Positions 24,356 through 32,385 of a stretch of DNA of 32,385 nucleotides are shown piece after piece. Under the pieces are notes generated by a model. It ran no database searches. It had not been told where the DNA came from and saw nothing but the letters and a program-made list of their open reading frames with translations. Position numbers and translations under genes: made by a program. This stretch comes from Rhodospirillales bacterium (GTDB lineage: Bacteria > Pseudomonadota > Alphaproteobacteria > Acetobacterales > Acetobacteraceae): assembly GCA_018971565.1 (NCBI GenBank), contig JAGXAO010000014.1, positions 1 through 32,385 on the forward strand, written 5' to 3'. Within the stretch, counting starts at the first letter, position 1; every line of letters starts with the position of its first letter.

Positions 24356-24997
24356 CTACAGCGCCCGGCGGAAGGTCAGGTTCAACCGGGCCGCCCCCGT
24401 CAGTTCATGCACTCCCGCCTTCACCGGCGCGATGCCGTGAAAGAATTTCCGCGCTTTTCCGCCCCACACCAGCACATCGCCACTGTTCAGGTGCAGGCGT
24501 GCGGGTTTGTCTGCCCGGCTCAAACCGCCCCAGAGAAAAATGGCGGGGAGCCCCAACGAGACAGAAACGATAGGTGCTGAAAAATCCTGCTCGTCGAGAT
24601 CCTGGTGCAGCGTCATTTTCGCCCCAGGTTCGTAGCGGTTGATCAACGCCATATCGGGCTGGAAATCCGCAAATCCGCCTGCCGCCGCCGCGCCCGCTGC
24701 CAGCTCATAAAACAAAACCGGCATCTCCGGCCAGGGCTGGCCGCTCAACGGGTCCTGCCGCGCATAGCGGTAACCCTTGGCATCGCTCACCCAGCCCGCC
24801 GCACCGCAATTGGTCATGGCGGCACTCATCTCCCGCCCGCCTGGGGTTTTCATGCGCCGGAAAGGTGCGGCCTGCGCCAACGCCTTAACAGCGCGCACCA
24901 GATCCGCCTCTTTATCAAGGGCAAAACCGGGCAGAACTGCCAGGCCCGGCAGGGTTGTGAACAAATCCAACCGCGCAAACCCATTTTGCGGGCTCAC
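24356..24997 (-). CDS. alkB: AlkB-type alkylated-DNA repair dioxygenase
   Basis: AlkB removes methyl groups from 1-methyladenine and 3-methylcytosine using Fe(II) and 2-oxoglutarate. The 213-residue protein has the iron site H-x-D (His131, Asp133 in LHQDLDE) and His187 in KFFHGI, and the 2-oxoglutarate motif R-x-N-x-T-x-R (RLNLTFR, 204-210). YEPGAKMTLHQD and VSVSLGLPAIFLWGG follow the bacterial AlkB pattern, and the length matches E. coli AlkB (216). The start is GTG 24997, overlapping the stop of the small membrane-protein gene (GTGA). No ada gene is present. Secure. Confidence 0.94.
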   Translation of the reverse strand: MSPQNGFARLDLFTTLPGLAVLPGFALDKEADLVRAVKALAQAAPFRRMKTPGGREMSAAMTNCGAAGWVSDAKGYRYARQDPLSGQPWPEMPVLFYELAAGAAAAGGFADFQPDMALINRYEPGAKMTLHQDLDEQDFSAPIVSVSLGLPAIFLWGGLSRADKPARLHLNSGDVLVWGGKARKFFHGIAPVKAGVHELTGAARLNLTFRRAL

Positions 24998-25179
24998 GTC
25001 ACCATCAGCGCCACAACCAGGGCAATCGCCACGCCTTGCAGCATTACCCGCCAGCGCATCAGCTTGTTGGCGGTGCGGGGGTTGTGCGCCGGGTTGGCCA
25101 TGCCCAGCACGCCCGCCAGCATCACGCCTATCACCGCCAGCATATCCAGCCCCAGCAAAATCATTAAAATAGCTCGCAT
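24994..25179 (-). CDS. Small twin-transmembrane protein (HIG1-like)
   Basis: A 61-residue protein with two hydrophobic helices (about 1-26 and 43-61) joined by a polar loop. NPRTANKLMRWRVMLQGVAIAL matches the HIG1-type twin-transmembrane proteins common in alphaproteobacteria, which in mitochondria associate with cytochrome oxidase; bacterial function is unproven. ATG 25179 starts the first helix; a GTG six codons earlier is possible. It overlaps alkB by four bases, so the two are co-translated although no functional link is obvious. Divergent from the MscS gene, about 60 bases away. Confidence 0.75.
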   Translation of the reverse strand: MRAILMILLGLDMLAVIGVMLAGVLGMANPAHNPRTANKLMRWRVMLQGVAIALVVALMVT

Positions 25180-25238
25180 GGCACCACTATACGTCACCGC
25201 GTGGTTTTGCCTATCATCCGGCGCTGGTTGACTTCTTT

Positions 25239-27560
25239 ATGAAACGGCTCTCAGGGTCGCCCATGCGTTTTCTGCCCATTTTCGCCTTCCTGGCCATGCT
25301 CGCCCCCGCTCTTGGCAACGCGGCGCCATCCGCCGTGGCCCAGCATAACCCGGCGCAGCCCGCCGCGCCGGCAAAAGCCACCCCCACAATCATCCCCGGC
25401 TCGCCGCTTGCGGCACTTACCGGGGCCGGGTCTCAGCCTGCCCAGGCCAGCGCGGCGCAGCCCGCCCCTTTCGGCACGGATGAGCTGGCTTTCGCTTTAT
25501 CCAATGTCCTCGGGCACGAAGCCACCCGAACCTTCGATGATTTTACCGACGCACTGAGACGCTCCACCCGGCTCACCCCGGTGCTTCACTGGCTTCAAGG
25601 CTTTGCCACCAGCGCGGCACGGCGCACCAGCGCTGTCGCCGTGCTGCAGGCTATCGCCATCGCCATTCTGCCCGGTATCGCGCTGGATCTCGCGGCGCGG
25701 TTTCTGCTTGGCAAACCCATGGCGCTTTGCGCGCGGCAAGGCGTTTCGCCGCGGCAAGCGCCCCCGCCCTGCCCCGACGAACTTGGCGGAACAGACGAAA
25801 CCGGCGCAAAGCCGCGGGTGCATATTTCATTTCGCGCATTGTTCCGCCGCCTGGGGTTCGCCTTGCTCAAATTCGGGCTGGCGCTTCTGCCAATCGCGGC
25901 CTTCGCCGTGGCTGAGCAATTATTCCTGTCCAGCGGGCTGCTTACCGCCCGCACCGCGCGGCTGGCCGTTACCGGCATCGCCAACGCCTATATATTAGCG
26001 CGGCTGGCGCAGGAAATTATCTGCCTGCCGCTTGCTCCCGCGGCGCCCAGCTTGCGGCTGGCGCGCATATCCACCGCCAACGCCGCCTGGGCCATGCGCC
26101 GGGCGAGCGTGCTTATCGCCACCATTTTCGTCGCCTTTTGTTTAATCTCCGTTTCGGAAATTCTGGGCCTGCCAAAGGATGGCGCAGGCGCGCTCATCCG
26201 CATCGCGGCGTTGATCGTGCATCTGGAAGTCGCACTTGCCATCTGGCAAAGCCGCCGCGTCATCAGCCGCTGGATCGCCGGGCGCCCGAATGCAGAAGGT
26301 TTCATTGCCGGCTTCCGCCGCCGCTTCGCCAAAATCTGGTACATCATCGCGCTGTTCTACGTGCTGGCGCTGTGGGTGGCCTGGGCGGGCGGGGTGCAAA
26401 ACGCGCTGGGCGTGCTGCTGCGGGCCATTCTTGTGGTGATGGCGGCGCTGGTGCTTGGCCGCATGGCCTGGACCGGCAGCAGCACCTTGCTCGGACGCCT
26501 GTTTCCAGACCCCGCCACCACACCGGGGCGCGGAGCACCTAAATTTCTGCTTCGTGCCGGAACCTATAACCCGCTCATCCGCGTTCTGGTGCGCGGGGCC
26601 ATAGCATTGCTGGCGCTGCTGCTCATTTTGCAAGGCTGGGGCATTAACGCTTTTGGCTGGCTGTTAACCAACCCGCTCAGCCGCGCCTGGCTTGGCGCGG
26701 TCTCCGCCGTTGCCATCACCATCACCATCGCCATCGTCATTTGGGAATGCATCATTTACCAGATGGAAGCACGGGTGGACAGGCTGAACGCCGCCGGGCG
26801 CACACGCCAGGCCATGCGGCTGCGCACCCTCTCCCCCATTCTGCGCGCCGGGCTGGGCGCCGTTATCGTGGTGCTCACGCTCATCATCTGCCTCTCGCGC
26901 ATTGGCGTAAACACCACGGGGCTGCTGGCGGTTTCCTCCGTGGTTGGCATCGCGGTGGGCTTCGGCAGCCAGAAGCTGGTGCAGGACATCATAACCGGGC
27001 TGTTTCTGCTGTTTGAGGACGCGATTCAGGTGGGCGATGTCGCCTCGGTGGCTGGCATGTCCGGCACCGTGGAACGCGTCTCGATCCGCACCATAAGGCT
27101 GCGCGGCGGCGATGGCTCGATCAACATCATCCCCTTCTCATCCGTCACCATCGTTACCAACCAAACCCGCGACTTCAACTACGCGCAAATCTCCATCATG
27201 GTCGGCTATCATGAGGATATCGAGCATGTAACGGCGGTTCTCAAAGAGATCGGCGCCAAAATGCGCGCGGAACCCACCTGGGGCGCAATGATGCGCGATG
27301 ACCTCCAGCTCTTCGGCCTCGATGCATTTGGCGAACTGGGCCTGGTGCTTACCGGGCAGATCCGCACCGGGCCTGGGCAGCATTGGTCGGTACGGCGGGA
27401 ATTCTACGGCCGCGTGCAGAAGCGCTTTGCCGAAGAAGGCATTGAACTGCCTTATCGTATCTCGCAGAATTTGCGGCTGGATATGGCAAACAAGCCGGAA
27501 AACCTGGCGCCACCCGGGCCTCAGGCCGCTAAGCCTGGTCTCCCACCAGAACCCGCCTGA
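25239..27560 (+). CDS. Large MscS-family mechanosensitive channel
   Basis: A 773-residue membrane protein. A signal peptide (through APALGNAAPSA) is followed by a Pro/Ala-rich linker, about nine to ten helices from residue 130 to 580, then the MscS core: pore helix LLAVSSVVGIAVGFGSQKLVQ, DIITGLFLLFEDAIQVGDVASV, the beta domain with VERVSIRTIRLRGGDGS and IIPFSSVTIVTNQT, and the cytoplasmic alpha/beta end. This layout fits the large MscM/YbiO-type channels that relieve osmotic pressure. An in-frame ATG at 25263 (Met9) with AGGG six bases upstream is a good alternative start. The last 32 bases overlap the convergent methyltransferase gene. The C-terminal tail is rich in proline. Confidence 0.92.
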   Translation: MKRLSGSPMRFLPIFAFLAMLAPALGNAAPSAVAQHNPAQPAAPAKATPTIIPGSPLAALTGAGSQPAQASAAQPAPFGTDELAFALSNVLGHEATRTFDDFTDALRRSTRLTPVLHWLQGFATSAARRTSAVAVLQAIAIAILPGIALDLAARFLLGKPMALCARQGVSPRQAPPPCPDELGGTDETGAKPRVHISFRALFRRLGFALLKFGLALLPIAAFAVAEQLFLSSGLLTARTARLAVTGIANAYILARLAQEIICLPLAPAAPSLRLARISTANAAWAMRRASVLIATIFVAFCLISVSEILGLPKDGAGALIRIAALIVHLEVALAIWQSRRVISRWIAGRPNAEGFIAGFRRRFAKIWYIIALFYVLALWVAWAGGVQNALGVLLRAILVVMAALVLGRMAWTGSSTLLGRLFPDPATTPGRGAPKFLLRAGTYNPLIRVLVRGAIALLALLLILQGWGINAFGWLLTNPLSRAWLGAVSAVAITITIAIVIWECIIYQMEARVDRLNAAGRTRQAMRLRTLSPILRAGLGAVIVVLTLIICLSRIGVNTTGLLAVSSVVGIAVGFGSQKLVQDIITGLFLLFEDAIQVGDVASVAGMSGTVERVSIRTIRLRGGDGSINIIPFSSVTIVTNQTRDFNYAQISIMVGYHEDIEHVTAVLKEIGAKMRAEPTWGAMMRDDLQLFGLDAFGELGLVLTGQIRTGPGQHWSVRREFYGRVQKRFAEEGIELPYRISQNLRLDMANKPENLAPPGPQAAKPGLPPEPA

Positions 27561-28239
27561 TACTGACCGCGCCACCAGCCGGCACGGCGCCGTGCAACGC
27601 CTTGCTGGCCTCGGCAATCGCCAGCCCCGCGAGTTGCGGCGCCAGCAGCGGGCCGCAGGCTTCAAACAGCCTGGTAAGCTTGAGCATGGGCGGGCTGATA
27701 AAGGGCGGGGCAAACATTGCGGTTGTCTGCGTCTCCACCTGAAAAAAAAGACTGCCAAGCAACCGCGCCAGTTGCCCTTCAGAATAAGGCTGGCCATGGC
27801 CAAAGGGCGTATTTTCGGCATAGGCCCACAACCCGCGCCGGTTAGGGGCCACCACAATCAAGCGTCCGTCATCCTTCAGCACCCGCCAGGCTTCGCGCAG
27901 GGTGCGGCGGGCATTCTCCGCCTGCTCCAGCCCATGAACGAGCAAAATCCGGTCGAAGGACAGATCCGGAAACGGCAATGCCTCTTCCTCCGCAAGGCAG
28001 GAAACCCCCGGCCGCCCGGCGGGCCAGGGTGCCGCCCCCATGTAAGCGGGTGAAACCGCTATGCAGCGCGCTTCTTCCCGCCATAAATGCAGGCACGGCC
28101 CCGCATGGCCCATGCCAAGCACAGAAAGCCCCGCCACCCGCGGCCAGAGCCTGCCCAGCTTGCGCCGCAGCGTTGCGGCCGCGTACCGGCCAAGTGGCGT
28201 TGCATAAAATCCCGCCGCATCTCGTGCATCAATCGCCAT
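27529..28239 (-). CDS. SAM-dependent methyltransferase (class I, Methyltransf_11)
   Basis: A 236-residue cytosolic enzyme. Rossmann-type elements are visible: GLSVLGMGHAGPCLHLW in place of the usual G-x-G-x-G motif I, an acidic end of the second strand region, ALPFPDLSFDRILLVHGLEQAENARRTLREAWRVLKDDGRLIVVAPNRRGLW, the standard motif IV to VI pattern of small-molecule methyltransferases. Met at 28239 is chosen; seven codons upstream are in frame but lie in the divergent promoter gap. No substrate can be named. It is divergent from gloB with 42 bases between them, and such pairs (methyltransferase plus gloB) are familiar from alphaproteobacteria. Confidence 0.85.
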   Translation of the reverse strand: MAIDARDAAGFYATPLGRYAAATLRRKLGRLWPRVAGLSVLGMGHAGPCLHLWREEARCIAVSPAYMGAAPWPAGRPGVSCLAEEEALPFPDLSFDRILLVHGLEQAENARRTLREAWRVLKDDGRLIVVAPNRRGLWAYAENTPFGHGQPYSEGQLARLLGSLFFQVETQTTAMFAPPFISPPMLKLTRLFEACGPLLAPQLAGLAIAEASKALHGAVPAGGAVSIRRVLVGDQA

Positions 28240-28281
28240 TGCCCCTATATAACGCAGCAAACACGAGGAGCGAGAGAAGAG

Positions 28282-29007
28282 ATGACCGTCACCGCCCAGG
28301 CCATTCCCATGCTGTCCGACAATTATTCCTGGCTGTTGATCGATTCAGCCACCGGCAAAACCGGCATTGTCGACCCGGCCGAGACGAGGCCTGCCATCGC
28401 CGCGCTGGAAGCTCTCGGCACGGGCCTGGATTTCATATTCCTGACCCACCATCATGACGACCATACCGCCGGCGTGGCAGGGCTTGTGGAAATGTACCAC
28501 CCCACCGTTGTCGGCAACCAGGCTGATGCGCATCGCCTGCCTCCGCTCGACATCGCGGTGCATGAGGGTTCGCTGGTGGATTTCGGCAGTGCCCGGCTGC
28601 GCGTGATAGAGACCCCCGGCCACACCGTTGGCCATATTTCGTATTACATCGCCGACGGCAATATTCTGCTCCCCGGCGACACATTGTTCAGCCTCGGCTG
28701 TGGCCGGCTGTTTGAAGGCAGCGCCGAGCAGATGTTCAATTCAATCGCCAAATATGGTGATCTGCCGGATGAAACGCTGATCTGCGCCGGGCACGAATAC
28801 ACCTCCTCCAACGCCAGATTCGCCCTCACCGTAGAGCCGCAGAACGAGGCGCTGCTGCATCGCGCCCGGCAGGTGCAGGTGCTGCGCGGCATGGGCCAGC
28901 CCACACTGCCCGTGAGCCTGGGCATGGAGCGAGCCACAAACCCCTTCATCCGCGCCAAGGATGTGCAGACATTCGCGCGCATCCGCAAGGCAAAGGACAA
29001 CGCCTGA
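28282..29007 (+). CDS. gloB: Hydroxyacylglutathione hydrolase (glyoxalase II)
   Basis: GloB hydrolyses S-lactoylglutathione to lactate and glutathione, the second step of methylglyoxal detoxification. The 241-residue protein shows the metallo-beta-lactamase motif THHHDDHTAG (His56, His58, Asp60, His61), ETPGHTVGHISYY, LLPGDTLFSLGCGRLFEG, CAGHEYTSSNARFA, and the C-terminal glutathione-site residues NPFIRAK. The start is ATG 28282, preceded by a purine-rich GAGGAGCGAGAGAAGAG stretch; an in-frame extension upstream would cross the divergent methyltransferase and was rejected. Secure. Confidence 0.96.
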   Translation: MTVTAQAIPMLSDNYSWLLIDSATGKTGIVDPAETRPAIAALEALGTGLDFIFLTHHHDDHTAGVAGLVEMYHPTVVGNQADAHRLPPLDIAVHEGSLVDFGSARLRVIETPGHTVGHISYYIADGNILLPGDTLFSLGCGRLFEGSAEQMFNSIAKYGDLPDETLICAGHEYTSSNARFALTVEPQNEALLHRARQVQVLRGMGQPTLPVSLGMERATNPFIRAKDVQTFARIRKAKDNA

Positions 29008-29040
29008 GCCTATGCTGCTTTTTTGCAACAGCAACCGGAA

Positions 29041-29616
29041 ATGACGCTCTTGTTACACATTAATGCTGCCGCGCCAGCTTCCAGGTTTGTTAGAACTTCC
29101 AGGACGGAAAGCCTCAACAAGCGGCTCCGTCTGGGAGATTTAGCTTTTTTGCATTTGTGGCTGCTGGCCGGTTTTATACTGGCCGGCACCGCATTTGCAA
29201 CTTCTGCCAAGGCTGAACCGTTTAAAAGCGGATATTGGGTGTCTTCCGGGCGGGAGATTGTGCTTCAAATCACCCCCTGCGGCGCTGACCTGTGCGGCTT
29301 CATCGCCGGCATCGCGTTAAGCCACCCCGGGGATGCCATGCCGGTTAATTGGCAAGGCAAGCCGCAATGCGGGTTTCTCATGCTGCGCGTAGCCCCCGCC
29401 CAACCCGCGGGAAATGGCGGAAAACGCTGGAAGGGCGCGCTGCAAGACCCGCGAAACGGAAATGTCTACCGCACTACCGTGAAGTTCAATGCCGCCGGAA
29501 ACCTGGAATTGCACGGCTATATCGGCATCCCCGTGCTGGGTGAAACACAGCTCTGGCCAAAATTCGATGCCAAAATTCTGCCCGGCTGCCATGTACCGTC
29601 TCTGGACGGAAAATAA
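29041..29616 (+). CDS. DUF2147 family secreted protein
   Basis: A 191-residue exported protein. A hydrophobic segment (WLLAGFILAGTAFATSAKA) at about 40-58 acts as signal peptide, followed by a DUF2147 domain: GYWVSSGREIVLQITPCGADLCGFIAGI, a CGFLMLR stretch, WKGALQDPRNGNVYRTTVKF, LHGYIGIPVLGETQLWPKF. DUF2147 proteins are small beta-rich periplasmic proteins of unknown role. The start is unsure: ATG 29041 leaves a 35-residue polar, basic tail before the signal, so a later TTG around 29149 may be the real one. Four Cys may form disulphides. A terminator follows. Confidence 0.75.
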   Translation: MTLLLHINAAAPASRFVRTSRTESLNKRLRLGDLAFLHLWLLAGFILAGTAFATSAKAEPFKSGYWVSSGREIVLQITPCGADLCGFIAGIALSHPGDAMPVNWQGKPQCGFLMLRVAPAQPAGNGGKRWKGALQDPRNGNVYRTTVKFNAAGNLELHGYIGIPVLGETQLWPKFDAKILPGCHVPSLDGK

Positions 29617-29617
29617 C

Positions 29618-29646
29618 AAAAAGGCCGGGCATCTCCAGGCCTTTAG
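29618..29646. terminator. Bidirectional terminator between the DUF2147 gene and ppdK
   Basis: AAAGGCC (29620-29626), loop of 11 bases, GGCCTTT (29638-29644). On the minus strand the stem is followed by five T, so it best serves ppdK; on the plus strand the TTT is short. The convergent stops are at 29616 and 29650. Confidence 0.75.
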
Positions 29647-29649
29647 CGG

Positions 29650-32322
29650 CTATTTGTCACGGAAATGGTTTTCCTTGGCCTCAATAGCCGCCTGCGCCGC
29701 CGCCAGCCGCGCCACCGGCACGCGATATGGCGAGCAGGAAACATAATCCAGCCCCACATCCTCGCAGAACGCGATGGAAGCAGGGTCGCCGCCATGTTCG
29801 CCGCAGATGCCGAGCTTCAACCCTGGTTTTTTACCGCGCCCCTTCCCGGCCGCGATTCTCACCAGCGCGCCCACACCCTCCACGTCGATTGAAACGAACG
29901 GATCCTTCGGCAGGATGCCCTTTTCCACGTATTCAGGCAGGAACTTGCCGGCATCGTCGCGAGAGAGGCCGAACACGGTCTGCGTCAGGTCATTGGTGCC
30001 GAAAGAGAAGAAATCCGCCGCCTCAGCAATCTCGCCGGCAATCAACGCCGCACGCGGCAGCTCGATCATCGTGCCGACCGAATATTCGATAGCCTTGCCA
30101 GTTTCCTCGAACACGGATTTGGCGGTATTTTCCACCTGGGCACGGGTGATATCCAGCTCCTTCCTGGTGCCAACCAACGGAATCATAATCTCCGGCACCG
30201 GGGCCTTGGCGGTTTTGGAAACCTCGATCGCTGCCTCGAAAATAGCGCGGGCCTGCATCTCGTAAATTTCCGGATAGCTGACGCCCAAGCGGCAACCACG
30301 ATGCCCGAGCATGGGGTTGGTCTCGGCAAGCTCGGCCGCACGCTGCCGCATGGCAGCGGCATCCATGCCCAGCGCGTCGGCCACTTCCTTCATCTCAGCC
30401 TCGCCATGCGGCAGAAACTCATGCAGCGGCGGGTCCAGCAGGCGGATTGTAACCGGCAGGCCCTCCATAATCCTGAACAGCGAGACAAAATCCTCCCGCT
30501 GGAAAGGCAGCAGCTTGGCAAGCGCGGCGCGCCGCCCAGCCTCGCCGCGGGACATGATCATCTGCCGCACCGCGCCAATACGCTCGGCATCGAAAAACAT
30601 ATGTTCGGTGCGGCTGAGGCCGATACCCTCCGCACCAAATTTACGCGCGGTTTCGGCATCCAGCGGGGTTTCCGCGTTGGCGCGAATCTTCAGCCGGCGG
30701 CTGGCATCCGCCCAACCCATCAACGTACCAAAATCACCGGAAAGTTGTGGTTCGATCGTTTTCACCATGCCGGTGAACACCTCGCCGGTGGAACCATCGA
30801 TGGTAATAATGTCTCCCGCACGCACGCCAATACCACCGGCGGAAAGCGTCTGCGCTTTATAATCAACCAAAACGCCACCCGCCCCCGCCACGCAAGGCCG
30901 GCCCATGCCGCGCGCCACCACGGCCGCATGGCTGGTCATGCCGCCCCGGGTGGTGAGAATACCCTGGGCGGCGTGCATGCCGTGAATATCCTCAGGGCTG
31001 GTCTCAATGCGCACCAGAATCACTGGCTCGCCCTTCTGCGCGCGCCGCTCGGCTTCGTCGGCCGAGAACACCACCGCCCCGCAAGCCGCACCTGGCGAAG
31101 CTGGCAGGCCCTTGGAGAAGATTTTTTTCTCCGCCTTCGGGTCCAGCGTGGGGTGCAACAACTGGTCGAGCGCCGCCGGGTTCACCCGCATCACGGCGGT
31201 GTTGCGGTCGATCAGCCCTTCATTCACCATCTCCACGGCAATCCGCAGGCTGGCGGCGGCGGAGCGCTTGCCCGCGCGCGTTTGCAGCATATAAAGCTTG
31301 TTCTGCTGCACCGTGAATTCGATGTCCTGCATATCCTTGTAGTGTTTTTCAAGAGTTTCACGAACCTGGCGTAGTTCCCCATAGGCTTCCGGCAACGCCT
31401 CCTCCATGGAGATTTCACCCGGCTTGGCATAGGCCCTGGAAAGCGGGCGCGGTGTGCGAATGCCCGCCACCACATCCTCACCCTGGGCATTCACCAGATA
31501 TTCGCCATAGAATTCGTTAAGGCCGGTGGAAGGGTCGCGGGTGAAGCACACGCCGGTGGCGCAGTCATTGCCCATATTGCCGAACACCATGGCCTGCACA
31601 TTCACCGCCGTGCCCCAATCCGCCGGAATATCGTGCAAGCGGCGATACACATTGGCACGCGGGTTCATCCAGGAACCGAACACGGCGGTAATCGCGCCCC
31701 AAAGCTGGTCTTGCGGGTTCTGCGGGAAGGGCTTGCCCAGCTCTTCCGCCACCATTTTTTTATAGCCCTCCACAACGTCCCGCCAATGCGCCGGGGTCAG
31801 TGCGGTATCTTCGGTCACGTCCGCATCCAGCTTGGTCTGCTCGATGATCTCCTCGAAACGGTGATGGTCCACGCCCAGCACCACGGAGCCATACATCTGG
31901 ATGAAGCGGCGGTAGCTGTCCCAGGCGAAGCGTTCATCGCCGGAGGCGGCGGCCAGGCCCTGCACGGTCTCGTCATTCAGGCCGAGGTTCAGCACCGTAT
32001 CCATCATGCCCGGCATGGAAACCCGCGCGCCTGAGCGCACGGAAACCAGCAGCGGCTTTCCCCTGTCGCCGAATCTGCGGTCCACGGCGGTCTCTATCCG
32101 CGCCAGCGCCGCATCCACCTGCGCCTTCAGCGCCGCGGGGTAATTACGGTCATTTTCGTAATAGGTTGTGCAAACTTCGGTGGTGATAGTGAAGCCGGGC
32201 GGAACGGGTAGATCGATGCTCGCCATCTCGGCCAGATTGGCCCCCTTGCCGCCGAGCAAATTGCGCAGCGAGGCATTTCCGTCATTCACGCCAGCGCCGA
32301 AATTATACACCCATTTCGTCAT
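29650..32322 (-). CDS. ppdK: Pyruvate, phosphate dikinase
   Basis: PpdK interconverts pyruvate, ATP and phosphate with PEP, AMP and pyrophosphate, and links glycolysis with gluconeogenesis. The 890-residue protein has all parts: N-terminal nucleotide-binding domain (LLGGKGANLAEM, VSVRSGARVSMPGMMDT, GDCATGVCFTRDPSTG), the swivelling phosphohistidine domain (GGMTSHAAVVARG with His465), and the C-terminal PEP/pyruvate barrel (GTNDLTQTVFGLSRDD and GICGEHGGDP with Cys840). Length matches the bacterial enzyme (about 875-890). The start is ATG 32322, with a GGGAG site about ten bases before it. It lies 15 bases after a probable glyS end, an order I recall from other alphaproteobacteria. Secure. Confidence 0.97.
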   Translation of the reverse strand: MTKWVYNFGAGVNDGNASLRNLLGGKGANLAEMASIDLPVPPGFTITTEVCTTYYENDRNYPAALKAQVDAALARIETAVDRRFGDRGKPLLVSVRSGARVSMPGMMDTVLNLGLNDETVQGLAAASGDERFAWDSYRRFIQMYGSVVLGVDHHRFEEIIEQTKLDADVTEDTALTPAHWRDVVEGYKKMVAEELGKPFPQNPQDQLWGAITAVFGSWMNPRANVYRRLHDIPADWGTAVNVQAMVFGNMGNDCATGVCFTRDPSTGLNEFYGEYLVNAQGEDVVAGIRTPRPLSRAYAKPGEISMEEALPEAYGELRQVRETLEKHYKDMQDIEFTVQQNKLYMLQTRAGKRSAAASLRIAVEMVNEGLIDRNTAVMRVNPAALDQLLHPTLDPKAEKKIFSKGLPASPGAACGAVVFSADEAERRAQKGEPVILVRIETSPEDIHGMHAAQGILTTRGGMTSHAAVVARGMGRPCVAGAGGVLVDYKAQTLSAGGIGVRAGDIITIDGSTGEVFTGMVKTIEPQLSGDFGTLMGWADASRRLKIRANAETPLDAETARKFGAEGIGLSRTEHMFFDAERIGAVRQMIMSRGEAGRRAALAKLLPFQREDFVSLFRIMEGLPVTIRLLDPPLHEFLPHGEAEMKEVADALGMDAAAMRQRAAELAETNPMLGHRGCRLGVSYPEIYEMQARAIFEAAIEVSKTAKAPVPEIMIPLVGTRKELDITRAQVENTAKSVFEETGKAIEYSVGTMIELPRAALIAGEIAEAADFFSFGTNDLTQTVFGLSRDDAGKFLPEYVEKGILPKDPFVSIDVEGVGALVRIAAGKGRGKKPGLKLGICGEHGGDPASIAFCEDVGLDYVSCSPYRVPVARLAAAQAAIEAKENHFRDK

Positions 32323-32337
32323 GACTTTTGCACTCCC

Positions 32338-32385
32338 TCAACCCTCTATGCGAGAAAACTCCGCCACTTGGTTGACCGCCTGCGT
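32338..32385 (-). CDS. glyS: 3' end of an upstream gene, probably glycyl-tRNA synthetase beta subunit
   Basis: Only 15 codons plus stop TGA (32338-32340) are inside the window, reading TQAVNQVAEFSRIEG. The VAEFSRIEG end resembles the VADFSKIEG-like C-terminus I recall for alphaproteobacterial GlyS, and glyS-ppdK adjacency fits. The fragment is too short for more than a tentative name. Confidence 0.55.
   Translation of the reverse strand, partial: TQAVNQVAEFSRIEG

Noticed and set aside
26720-26750. CATCACC-type simple repeat in the MscS gene
   Set aside because: Short codon run for Ile/Thr/Ala in a membrane helix, in frame and not expanded.
29009-29037. TGCTG...CAGCA hairpin with internal T-run after gloB
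   Set aside because: The T-run is inside the loop and the stem is five pairs, so it does not fit a terminator.
30301-31374. 357-codon plus-strand open frame opposite ppdK
   Set aside because: Antisense shadow of a secure gene, no domain.

Overview
The window is GC-rich, densely packed DNA from a Gram-negative bacterium. It most resembles an alphaproteobacterium, possibly of the Acetobacteraceae/Rhodospirillales type. That reading rests on protein style (Cox15/CtaA-type heme A synthases, a TPR lipoprotein before ispE, a likely glyS-ppdK order, twin-transmembrane and DUF2147 proteins) and not on any search. Genes overlap by 1-4 bases or sit within about 20 bases in many places, GTG and TTG starts are common, and no stretch above 300 bases lacks a gene. 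I see no CRISPR array, insertion sequence, rRNA or replication origin.

Layout. 1-5241 is minus strand: apaG, folE, guanine deaminase, then (after a probable terminator) two tandem heme A synthase-like genes and tldD, which runs off the left edge. 5334-7984 is plus strand: TPR lipoprotein, ispE and tRNA-Gln(UUG). 7988-9171 holds a sensorless histidine kinase and a divergent stand-alone receiver protein. 9168-13293 is minus: folB, uvrC, pgi. 13376-15933 is plus: a periplasmic copper chaperone, a small cytochrome c, ahcY and a DUF4149-like membrane protein. 15934-18778 looks like an accessory insertion: a short orphan reading-frame remnant, a large AAA+ ATPase of a family better known from fungi, and a convergent WD40 protein. 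19026-24320 is a polyamine operon (class III aminotransferase, gamma-glutamylamine-type ligase, agmatine deiminase, APC permease), preceded by a leader with three inverted repeats. 24356-29616 carries alkB with a small membrane protein, a large MscS channel, a methyltransferase, gloB and a DUF2147 protein. 29650-32322 is ppdK, followed at the right edge by what is probably the 3' end of glyS.

Genes that work together. The two heme A synthase homologues, the PCu(A)C chaperone and the cytochrome c point to heme-copper respiratory chemistry. FolE and FolB act in folate synthesis. The kinase and receiver form a minimal two-component pair. The amine cluster should import and break down agmatine or polyamines, though the usual second enzyme, N-carbamoylputrescine amidohydrolase, is not in this window.

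Most notable observation: the two adjacent heme A synthase homologues have degenerated in opposite halves. One keeps an intact catalytic N-terminal half and the other an intact C-terminal heme-b half, which suggests a split, cooperating enzyme.
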